64,000 bases of DNA from positions 372,001-436,000 of the forward strand of contig JAMXSV010000015.1 of assembly GCA_027559495.1 (NCBI GenBank), given 5' to 3'. Shown here piece after piece: positions 11,406 to 20,726 of the stretch (within the stretch, counting starts at the first letter, position 1; every line of letters begins with the position of its first letter). This stretch comes from Aurifilum marmelostoma (lineage: Eukaryota; Ascomycota; Sordariomycetes; Diaporthales; Cryphonectriaceae). The notes under the pieces are model-generated. The model was given only the letters and a program-made list of their open reading frames with translations. It was not told where the DNA came from and ran no database searches. The position numbers were made by a program, and so were the translations under genes.

Positions 11406-12192
11406 GCCTTCTTCACCTTTTTGCTCGCACTCCAGAAGTAGACAGGGAAAGAGACACAGGAAAACACAAAAAGAAGAGAGGGTTAAGTTGAGCTGCACCT
11501 GGGTAGCCGTGCTACGAGAAATGCACCCCTGAGAAGCTTTCCCTCTTCAGCTTGTTTGCCTCGTGTGACCGAGAGTTGACGGCAACGATGGGCGGCCTGT
11601 ACTCAGGCTCTCAACAGTCCCGCAGGACCATCACCAGGGCTTGCCGCAGACAGAGGAGGTATGGCCCAGCAGCTCCAGAACTGGAGATGACAACAACACC
11701 ACAGATTGGAGAGAAAATAGTTTCGGTACTCATTGTCACGGTGGTCAGAGGGCTGCTGTATCCTTAGAAGCGGGTCCGGAATCGCGCATCGCGTGCGGCT
11801 GAAGGGGGCTCAGCTCTTGTCTTTCATTCGCAGATGAGGGACGCCACGTTTCTTGGACGGTTGTCCCTTTGCCATATTTAGGAAAGAAAGTTTGAGGGCC
11901 ATGTCGTTCTTGGAAAGACACCGGAATTGGTTCCGTGATGTGAGTCTATGCATGCTCTGTATTGCGCTGATGCTGACGGGAGAGTGATATTGCAGCAGAG
12001 TATCTACCCAAGGCTACGTAGGAATGCATGTAATTTGGACCAATGCACTGTTAGACTGCGGCTCTCGTGCCTGTCTTCAGAAGTTCTTATCGAGTCATTT
12101 CTGTGCCCCTGTGATGATTCTGTAATAATCTGTTACATATCCATCTCCATATCTACAGAGACATTCTACAGTTCCTTAGTCCGCCGGCCTAT
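11406..12192. other. intergenic region (WW promoter / Rieske 3' side)
   Basis: About 790 bases holding the WW gene promoter (leftward) and the 3' end of the Rieske gene. No ORF, repeat or RNA gene recognised. Confidence 0.5.
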
Positions 12193-12850
12193 TCAAGACT
12201 CCTCCTTCCTCCTCCCTCTCCTCCTGACCCATACCTCAACTTCACCAGCCCCCGTCTCACAAGGCCGCAGCTCGACATCCCAGACCCCTAGACGATAATC
12301 CCCCCTGTCCCCAATCCCCGTCGACAGCTCAAACGCGTAGCTGTGGCCTCGACAGCGGATGCCCCGCCCCAGCACCCTCCCCGCGTCCTCAATGTCAAAC
12401 GGCCGGGCCCACGACATGCTGTAGGTCCGATGCGGACAGGCGTGGTCGACGGCGTGGAAGCGGCCCTTGTACTGGAAGACGAGGACCTGCTCCCTCATGG
12501 CCCAGGCATCTTCGCCTGCCGCTGCGTCTAGGTCAATCTCCTCTGCTGATACAATGGGGCATCCTCCTCCTTCCTCTTTCTGGCGAGACTGGTGCTGCGG
12601 CTTTGGGTGAAACACCTTGCAGCCTGGGATGGAGGGGGAGCGGAGGACTACCGTTGTCATTGTCATCGTCTCCTCTTGTTGCTCCTGTTGCACCTCCTTT
12701 AGTATGGCGCGGCTGAGACCATGCAAGCTTGAAGTAGGGCTTGCTCGAATCCGTGATGTCTGGATAGGAAGATGCTAGCCCTACGGAGAACCATTCATTG
12801 TCGTTTTGACCTGGATGGTTCCGGGGGGAAGTCGAGGCGGGCGCTGCCAT
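12193..12850 (-). CDS. Rieske-type [2Fe-2S] ferredoxin-like protein
   Basis: Two exons, 12850-12694 and 12623-12193, give about 195 aa. The 70-nt intron (GTGCAA...CCCAG) joins in phase to give TKGGCKVFH, restoring the family start (NEWFSVGLASSYPDI, then GCKVF). The Rieske cluster motif is intact: CPH at the first site (AVDHACPHRTYS) and CRGH at the second (GIRCRGHSYAFEL), so two Cys and two His ligands are present. The ends of the fold are seen in QVLVFQYKGRFHAVDH and YRLGVWDVELR. There is no signal peptide or membrane segment and no oxygenase domain, so this is a soluble stand-alone Rieske protein, likely an electron carrier or redox sensor of unknown partner. A Lys/Glu/Gly-rich loop (about 58-75) is variable. 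Confidence 0.9.
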
Positions 12851-13448
12851 TGGGAGGAGTCAAAATCACGCGGTAAGGTAGGTGAGCGCAGGAAACAAAA
12901 GCTGACTTTTCCTTCTTTTCCTCCCCCTCTCGATTTATACCAAGCTGAGCGAGGCTTGTGATGGATTATCACCTCGCGGGACGGGAACAATTGAGGCAAT
13001 CTTCGCCGACATTGACCACACGGCGAATTTGAGACCATCTTCGATCGCGAGAATCGTTACGATGGGATGACACGCCTTATTTTCGCTGAACAACTTATCT
13101 TGATCTTGTATATATGTGTCTCTTCCTTTCTGGTTAACCTGCATGTATATAATAACTTTCAACTGTCAGTTTTCAGCCTCATAATCATGTCTTTCGAAGT
13201 CCAGCACTGTAGTTGAGCTGGAACCCCTGTAGCGCCTGTTTATTCACTGTTGGTGCACTAGGCTACAGCTGCCCATGATGAGATTAGACCCCTGGAATCC
13301 ACTACAGGCTACAGCACATGCCTGTCCAACTTGTAGCTAGGCTCTTTCACGGCAGAGAGCACAACAAACACCAACCGAACGTCAATTTTCCCACCCCATC
13401 TTGGAAACTTCGGGACTTCGACCTACCAAGGTCGTAACACCCTCAAGA
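12851..13448. other. divergent promoter region
   Basis: About 600 bases shared by the leftward Rieske gene and the rightward DUF1279 gene. No coding signal. It must carry both promoters. Confidence 0.6.
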
Positions 13449-14111
13449 ATGGCAAAGCCACGCCTCCTCCCACCATCTCTTCGCCCACACGCGCCCGCCT
13501 CTACCTTCCTGACCCCCAGCCTACGAACCCGCTCCAGCAACATGCTCACAAGAAGATACACCACCAAACCCAACAAAACACCGCCCAGCAGCCAGCCCAC
13601 CACCCTCTCCCGCGCCGACCGGGTCCTCGCCCGCCTCCCTCGCTCCATGCAGCGCTACACCACCGCCCTACGCACCGCCCCCGTATCCCACGTCGCCGCC
13701 TTTCTGGTCCTGCACGAGCTGACGGCCATCGTCCCGCTGTTCGTCCTGTTTGGCCTGTTCCACTACACGGACTATGTCCCGCTGGACTACATGATGGGCC
13801 ACTACGGGGGCTATGTGCGGGACGGCGTGGGGCGGTTTGAGCGGTACTTTCGGCGGAAGGGCTGGTTTGGCTTTGCCGACGAGGACAGGGAGGGAGGGGG
13901 ACAACAGTCTACGGTGGGTAACGACGAGGAGGCTGTCATGGACCGGTGGGCGAGCTCCGACGGGAGATACAAGATTGTCGTCGAGGTGGCGCTGGCTTAT
14001 GCAATTACGAAAGCTTTGCTGCCGGTGCGGATACTGGGCAGTCTCTGGGCTACACCATGGTTCGCTGGACTGTTTACTAGGATAAGAGGAGGCATTGCGA
14101 CCAGGAAATAG
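13449..14111 (+). CDS. DUF1279 (FAM210/Nat2-like) mitochondrial membrane protein
   Basis: Single-exon gene of 220 aa from ATG 13449 (the first ATG in the frame). The first 55 residues are basic, Ser/Thr-rich and free of acidic residues (RLLPPSLRPH, RRYTTKPNK), as in a mitochondrial targeting sequence. The DUF1279 core follows: VSHVAAFLVLHELTAIVPLFV with LFGLFHYTDYVP (hydrophobic, about 82-115), then the YVRDGVGRFERYFRRKGWFGF stretch, and a conserved C-terminal membrane-adjacent block (VEVALAYAITKALLPVRILGSL..ATPWFA). Family members sit in the mitochondrial inner membrane in yeast and animals; the biochemical role is unclear. The yeast Nat2 name implies an acetyltransferase, which the sequence does not support. 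Confidence 0.9.
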   Translation: MAKPRLLPPSLRPHAPASTFLTPSLRTRSSNMLTRRYTTKPNKTPPSSQPTTLSRADRVLARLPRSMQRYTTALRTAPVSHVAAFLVLHELTAIVPLFVLFGLFHYTDYVPLDYMMGHYGGYVRDGVGRFERYFRRKGWFGFADEDREGGGQQSTVGNDEEAVMDRWASSDGRYKIVVEVALAYAITKALLPVRILGSLWATPWFAGLFTRIRGGIATRK

Positions 14112-14280
14112 CCAGGCAGACGAGACATGGAATATTATTACCACGGGGATAGCATCCTTTTCCTCGTATCGGACCAACTTATAGCTTCGAGATTCTCTTA
14201 TAATTTTGTCTTCTCTCCCGTTCCTGTTCTGTCTATGGCTTTATCAAGGCACTAGATGATCGCAGTTCGGCAAAACAAAT

Positions 14281-15299
14281 TTAAGCCTTCTCGTAGACCC
14301 AGTCGAACTGGGCGGCCTTGTAGCTGACGACCTCGCCATCCTTGAACCAGAGGGCAATCTCCTTCTGGGCGTTCTCGACGCTGTCGGAGCCGTGGCAGAC
14401 GTTGCGGCCGACGTCAATGGAGTAGTCACCACGGATGGTGCCGGGGGCGGAGGCCAGGGGGTTGGTGGCGCCGAGGAGGACTGCAAAAGTAGATTGGTCA
14501 GACTTGAAATTCCAACACGACAAGGGAAGCACCACGGAATATTGTGATGATGCATCTCATGTTGCTGCTTCCAGGGGTTCGGTCAAGATCTCAGTACGTA
14601 CCACGGCCAGTCTTGACGGCATCACGGCCCTCCCAGACCATGGCGCAGATGGGGCCGCTCATCATGTCTATCCGGCATTGTTAGCTGTGTTCAGAGACCT
14701 CAAATAGGGTTCGCAATTAGCAGTCGAGACATACAGGACAGCAGACCAGGGAAGAAGGGCTTCTCCTTGAGGTCGGCGTCTGAAAGGCGGTCAGCAGAAG
14801 CGTTTGGTGGGGCAGCGAAGACATGGCGGGGTAGCTTCTCAAAGGGGGGTTCTGGCGGCTTCACGGACAGTGAGTCTCGAGGTGCTCCTTGGAGGGAGTG
14901 ACGAGCTTGATGGCGGCGAGCTTGTAGCTGGAAATTAAATGCTGTCAGCAAAGGCATGTCACTGCAGCTGGATCGGGGCTTTTAGGAGGGTTGTCATGGA
15001 GGAATAACGTACCCACGCTGCTCGAAGCGCTGGATGATGGGTCCAACGAGGCCACGCTTTAGACAATGGTGTTAGTTTTGACAAGAGATCCTCGACAGCT
15101 AGGCTGATGCTCATTTTTCGTACCTGGACACCATCAGGCTTGATGGCAATGAAGCTATACACATGTCAGCCAATTGTGTGCCCTCATCAGGGTCCTCCAG
15201 AGCATGCTGCAAAGCTTGAGGCAGAATGGAGGGAGGGCGTAGTATTTACGATAGAACTTGGTGGGTGGGAGAGACTCACGTTTGCTCGCTGGCAGACAT
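14281..15299 (-). CDS. ndk1: nucleoside diphosphate kinase
   Basis: Transfers the gamma-phosphate between nucleoside triphosphates and diphosphates through a phospho-His; cytosolic homo-hexamer in the family. Seven exons: 15299-15280, 15154-15124, 15056-15013, 14927-14869, 14779-14735, 14667-14602, 14480-14281. All six junctions keep phase and give a full-length 154-aa enzyme: MSASEQTFIAIKPDGVQRGL at the start, ETHYADLKEKPFFPGL, ATNPLASAPGTIRGD, and the active-site NVCHGSDS with the catalytic His at 118. The donor of intron 4 is GTCCGT, which is non-consensus, but protein conservation fixes it. The same frame stays open for 146 codons upstream, from an ATG at 15737, with a hydrophobic segment; see the separate entry. 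Confidence 0.97.
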
Positions 15300-15737
15300 C
15301 TTGGGATTCTGAGATGATTCCTCGGTAGGAACAGAAGTAAAGGTCTCGGTGACGGTAGTGGTGATAGTCTCAAAGACAACTGGAGAAGGTGGCTTGGTAG
15401 TTGAGAGGTTGAAGACTTGAGATGTGCTAGAACTGTAGAAGAAATTTTGAAAAAGGACACCTGCAAGCAGAGCCAGTAGCATGGCGACCAGTGGACGTGG
15501 GGCCCCCAGCCTGGGCCTGGACCTAGTAGTGGCCGTGTTGTTGTTGTCTCTGCTGCGGGCGCCAGCAGCCGCTGTCCCCGGCCTGGCCCTGGACCCTGCA
15601 GGTCTTTGCTGGCCTTGCATGTCTCCTCCCTCTAGGCCTGCTGTACTGCTGCTGGTTCGGCGGGAGGCTTGGACTCTGTGGCCCCAATCATGCCACTCGT
15701 CTCGACTCGCTATCAAGAAGTATAATCGCTGCGCCAT
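15300..15737 (-). CDS. in-frame N-terminal extension of NDP kinase (possible long isoform)
   Basis: From an ATG at 15737 the frame runs without a stop into the NDP kinase ATG at 15299, adding 146 residues. The extension is basic and Ser/Ala-rich, then has one hydrophobic stretch (RPLVAMLLALLAGVLFQNFF, about residues 86-105), then a Thr/Ser-rich linker (VFETITTTVTETFTSVP) that joins directly to the enzyme. If translated, this makes a roughly 300-aa membrane-anchored or organelle-targeted form. Known fungal NDP kinases are usually about 152 aa and cytosolic, so this may simply be open 5' UTR. Start choice cannot be settled from sequence alone. Confidence 0.35.
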
Positions 15738-15923
15738 GGGGGCTTTTCAGGGTAGCTTTCGGAACCCTTTTTGGTAGCTCCAGTGCCGACTAAGCGTCCC
15801 GCGGCAGGCAAACCTGAATAGACAAAGAGCCCTTACCTTCCCAGATCACATTTGTTTTTTTCCTTCTGCCATCAACGGATACCTCGACTATAACAGTGCA
15901 ACTTCTAAAGTCTCAACTCTTCC
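15738..15923. other. short intergenic spacer
   Basis: Divergent spacer between the NDP kinase upstream ORF and the orphan gene. It carries pyrimidine-rich DNA (tttgtttttttccttctgcc) shortly before the rightward start. Confidence 0.4.
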
Positions 15924-16856
15924 ATGTCTACGATGGCTGCATCGCCTCTGTCCATGCCGATTTCTACCTCCCCGACTTCTGTGATGTTAGACGATGATGA
16001 TGACATACCGAAGATGCAGTTCACGACTATCGAGCGATTCAACCAGGAGATGGCCCGCATTGGTCCCAAGGATTTGATCATTGTCACAGGTATTTTTTTT
16101 ATTTTTCCCTGGTCCAATCTAGCATTGACTGTCTGATCAGGTGTCGATCCTATGGATTTCGATCTTGTTAATCGCGAAAATCGACGACCTAAGGTCCGCT
16201 TGCGCCGATATAATGCCGAATCGCGAATACTCTTTGTTACAATTCCTACTACATTACACGAAGCTTTACATATACGCCTGTACCGGGCAATCTGTGTTAA
16301 GATGATCAATATAGGCGTGGAGGATATGTGGAATGATATAGGGGCCGGTACATGTTATACAAAACCAAATACTGGAGCTGGTGCCGGAAGCGGAGAGGGC
16401 GATTCTTCGGGAGGCCCATCTCCAGAGCGCAATGGTGATGCCTGGCCAACACTCGTCATCGAAGCCGGTTCCTCCCAGTCCCAGCAATACTTGCGCCAAG
16501 ATATGAGATGGTGGTTCGCTGCATCGGACCACGATGTAAAAATTGTGCTTCTTATCAAGTGGGACCGTAGGCGATCAGAAATTACTATCGAGAGATGGGA
16601 AGAACATATACCTGTCCGACGATCTGGAGCGACAAATACCCTGCCCACAGGATCACCAGTACCAGAGCTGCAGCAGACTATCACCATCACCAAGAATCCG
16701 ACAGTCCCACCAACCTTCAGTATCGTTAGTAGCGCGCTGGTGTTATCCTTTAGACTTCTTTTCCTACGGGATCCAGGCCCTGAAGAGAGCGATATTGTTG
16801 TCGGTGTTCAAGAGCTAGAACAGTATGCAAGAGCAGTGTGGAGGTCTATGGGCTGA
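15924..16856 (+). CDS. orphan fungal protein, possible PD-(D/E)XK-like fold
   Basis: Two exons, 15924-16089 and 16141-16856, with a 51-nt intron (GTATTT...TCTGATCAG) giving 293 aa. No named domain is recognised. The C-terminal half has the pattern PTLVIEAGSS...LRQDMRWWFAAS..DVKIVLLIKW, where a Glu after a hydrophobic strand and a Lys on the following strand recall degraded restriction-endonuclease-like folds seen in many uncharacterised fungal proteins; this is an inference. The middle is Gly/Ser-rich (GAGAGSGEGDSSGGPSP). Codon use differs from neighbours: many codons end in A or T (tta, ata, aca, gaa, cga), while flanking genes prefer C or G. That suggests a fast-evolving or transferred gene. 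No signal peptide or membrane span. Confidence 0.75.
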
Positions 16857-17716
16857 TGCCCAGCCAAGAAGGCCGAGGAGATCAAGGGGGGATGCTGTAG
16901 ACTTTCACAGCGCTGAGACGCCGTTCGGACCCTCTTTCAGGTAGCCACGAATCTGCGGCAGGGCCAGTAATTTGACTAACTTGAACTGCGGAGGGGGTGC
17001 AGTTCACGGCTCCGCCATGACCACCTTGACTCGACTGTCTTGGTGGCAATCTACCAAGCCTGATGTGTGAGAGCTGAAGCCGTTTTGTAATAATTGGACT
17101 CTGTCAAGCAGGTTGAGGCGCGCGAGAGAGAGAGAGGAAGTCAGAGGTCTAAGTGTCGGCTCCACGTCGGAGCAGCAGAGCTTCCTCGCGATGGTACAGA
17201 GTACTCACGAATATCAAGAGTATCCATAAGCATACAGTAGTCAATAACCACGTCACATCCCAGAAGCAAGCCTCCACTCAGCCCACGAAGTGAACGAACG
17301 AGCCCTGGGTCAATGTCTTCAGATTGCTGCGGGTGTGTGACCGTTCCTGGTGGGTTAGGGCCTCAGGGTCGGCGGCCGGGTCGGGGGCAGGGATTCAGGT
17401 GCTTGCCTGCCCTGTGCAGCATGCCGTAATAGTGGAAGGGGACAGCTTGGACATCGACCTTCGATAGCGAACAACACCTAACAACATCTATCCTCTTGGC
17501 AACCTTGATGATTGCCTACAAAAGAATTTCTTAAGGCCAATGCCAATTTCCTTAAACTCCTGGGACAAGCTGTCTACAAGACAATTGACAGGAGACCATT
17601 CTTGAACTGCAGTGTTGCATAGCCTAGCTTTCCTCTGAACTTGCTCTGATTCCCCTCCATCGTCTCTGGGGCGTCTTCGAAATAAAGCGCCCTCCGACGG
17701 GGTCACCTGCACAGCC
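16857..17716. other. intergenic region upstream of glucosidase II alpha
   Basis: About 860 bases with no recognisable gene. It holds the promoter and 5' UTR of the glucosidase gene. A short (GA)n run lies at about 17124-17138. Confidence 0.5.
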
Positions 17717-20700
17717 ATGCTCCTCCCGCGGCTGTCCCAAAGGTGGACAGCCTACTTCTGCTTCCTCTCCATCATCTGCTCGTTGATTGCCCCTGCCGGT
17801 ATGATCCCCATCCAGTCACTCGGACCCAGAGCTGCTGAAAGTGACCCAACTGACATGACGGCTCTCTCTAGTCACGGTCAAGGAACACGACTTCAAGAAA
17901 TGCGACCAGTCTGGCTTCTGCAAACGTAATCGAGACTATGCAGACAACGCATTAGAATCGGCGTCCTGGGAGACGCCCTACAAGGTCCTGCCCGAGTCCG
18001 CGTCGTTCAAAGATGGCCAACTGCAGGCAGTCATCCTCAAGACCATCAATACGCAGGGTGACACTGTCCGACTACCCGTTACCGTGTCATTCCTGCAGTC
18101 CGGAGTCGCCCGGGTTACAGTCGATGAGGAGAAGAGGCAAAAGGGTGAGATTGAGCTTCGCCACAACAGCCAAGCCCGCAAAGAACGATACAATGAGGCC
18201 GAGAAGTGGACCATTGTCGGTGGCACTGCGCTTGACAAGGAGGCCAAGGTTGTGTTTGAGGACAAGACGCAGACGACTGTCCAATACGGACCTGACCACA
18301 AGTTCGAGGCGGCCATCAAGTTCTCCCCTTTTGGTGTCGACTTCAGGAGGGATGGCAGTTCACAGGTCAAGCTCAACGACCGGGGTCTGATGAACCTGGA
18401 GCACTGGAGGCCCAAGGTCGACAAGCCTGAGCCTGAGAAGAAGGAGGGTGATGCAGAGGGCGAGAACAAGGAGGAGGAGCCCAAGGGTGAGGATGAGAGC
18501 ACCTGGTGGGACGAGAAGTTCGGTGGCAACACCGACTCGAAGCCTCGTGGTCCCGAGAGCGTCGCTCTTGACATTTCCTTTGTGGGTTACGACCACGTCT
18601 TCGGCATCCCAGAGCACACCGGCCCTCTGTCGCTGAGGGAGACCCGCGGTGGCGAGGGTAACTTCGTGGAGCCATACAGGCTGTACAACTCGGACGTCTT
18701 CGAGTACATCTTGAACAGCCCCATGACCCTCTACGGTGCCATCCCCTTCATGCAGGCTCACAAGAAGGACTCGTCAGTCGGTATCTTCTGGCTCAACGGT
18801 GCGGAGACCTGGGTCGACATCACCAAGGACAAGGGAACCAAGAACCCACTCGCCATCGGCGCCTCTTCCAAAACGACGACCAACACCCACTGGATGTCTG
18901 AGAGCGGTTTGATGGACATCTTTGTCTTCCTCGGCCCGACGCCTCAGGACCTCACCCGAACCTACGGCGAGCTGACTGGCACCACGGCCATGCCCCAGGA
19001 GTTTGCCATCGGGTACCACCAGTGCCGCTGGAACTACGTGTCTGATGACGACGTGAAGGACGTCGATCGTAAGATGGACAAGTTCAAGATCCCATACGAC
19101 GTCATCTGGCTTGACATCGAGTATACTGATGGCAAGAAGTACTTCACCTGGGATGACAACATGTTTAAGGATCCCATCGGTATGGGCAAACAGCTGGACG
19201 CTAGTGGCCGGCAGCTGGTCGCCATCATCGACCCGCACATCAAGAACGAGAACGACTATTCAGTGGTCTCCCAGCTCAAGTCCAAGGATCTGGCCGTCCA
19301 CAACAAGGATGGCAGCATCTATGAAGGCTGGTGCTGGCCCGGCTCTTCCCACTGGGTCGACTGTTTCAACCCCGAGGCTATCAAGTGGTGGAAGTCGCTT
19401 TTTCAATACAGCGCTTTCAAGGGTACTATGGAGAACACGTGGGTTTGGAATGACATGAACGAGCCATCGGTGTTCAACGGACCAGAGGTCACCATGCCCA
19501 AGGACAACCTTCACCACGGAGGCTGGGAGCACCGTGATGTACACAACATCAACGGCATGACCTTTCACAACGCTACATACGAGGCCCTCGTCACGCGCAA
19601 GAAGGGCGAGCTGCGTCGACCGTTTGTGCTTACCCGATCCTTCTATGCCGGTTCGCAGCGCCTTGGTGCCATGTGGACTGGTGACAACCAGGCTTCCTGG
19701 GACCACCTTGGCGCTTCGATTCCCATGATCCTGGCTCAGGGCATCTCTGGCTTCCCCTTCGCAGGTGCCGACGTAGGCGGCTTCTTTGGCAACCCGGAGG
19801 CAGACCTTCAGGTCCGCTGGTACCAGGCCGGTGCATTCTACCCATTCTTCCGGGGCCATGCCCACATTGATTCCCGTCGCCGTGAGCCCTACCTGATCGG
19901 CGAGCCCTACACTTCTATGGTCACCTCGGCCCTACGCCTCCGGTACAGCCTGCTGCCATCATGGTACACCGCCTTCTACCAGGCTCACAAGGACGGATCC
20001 CCCATCGTGCGTCCCATGTTCTACACCAACCCCTCCGACGAGGGCGGCCTGGCCATCGACGACCAGATGTTCGTCGGTGGCACTGGCCTGCTCGTCAAGC
20101 CTATTGTCGAGCAGGACAAGGAGTCCACGAATATCTACATTCCGGACGACGAGATCTACTACGATTACTTCACCTATGAGATCATGCCCACTTCCAAGGG
20201 CAAGGAGGTAACGGTCTCTGCTCCGCTGGACAAGATCCCTCTGCTTATGCAGGGTGGCCACATCTTCCCGCGCCGCGACAGGCCTCGAAGGTCCACTGCG
20301 CTGATGAAGTGGGACGACTACACCCTCGTGGTCACCGTGGCCAAGTCTGGCGGCCAGGCTGAGGGCGAGCTGTACACGGACGACGGCGACTCATTTGACT
20401 TCGAGAAGGGCCAGTACATCCACCGCAAGTTCGTGCTGGACGGGAATAGCCTGACATCCAAGGATGCGGAAGGCCGTGACACCAAGTCCATCAAGGCAGG
20501 CGAGTGGCTCAAGAACATGAAGAACGTGACTGTGGATAAGATTATCGTTGTGGGGGCACCAGCGGCCTGGGGCAGCAAGAACGAGGTCACCATCACAGGC
20601 GAGGATGGGAAGACGTGGAGTGCACAGGTAGACTACACTGCAGCTGCCAAGGGCAAGGCTGCGTTCGCCGTGGTCAGGAGGGTTGGTGCGGCGATTGGGG

Positions 20701-20726
20701 AGGACTGGAGCGTCTCGTTTGAGTAG
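17717..20726 (+). CDS. rot2: glucosidase II alpha subunit (GH31), ER
   Basis: Catalytic subunit of ER glucosidase II, which removes the two inner alpha-1,3-glucoses from N-glycans and so controls the calnexin folding cycle. Exons 17717-17798 and 17872-20726, split by a 73-nt intron (GTATGA...TCTCTCTAG) right after the signal peptide; 978 aa. The N-terminal hydrophobic stretch (AYFCFLSIICSLIAPAG) is a signal peptide. Next come the conserved DFKKCDQSGFCKRNR start, an acidic insert (about 210-245), and the GH31 barrel: IWLDIEYTDGKKYFTWD, the nucleophile motif WNDMNEPSVF (about 553), and the MWTGDN acid/base region (about 630). No KDEL/HDEL tail, as expected because the beta subunit provides ER retention. 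That beta subunit is not in this window. Confidence 0.97.

Noticed and set aside
17488..17718. 76-codon minus-strand frame whose start overlaps the glucosidase II ATG
   Set aside because: The overlap is just the palindromic CATG; no family or codon bias.
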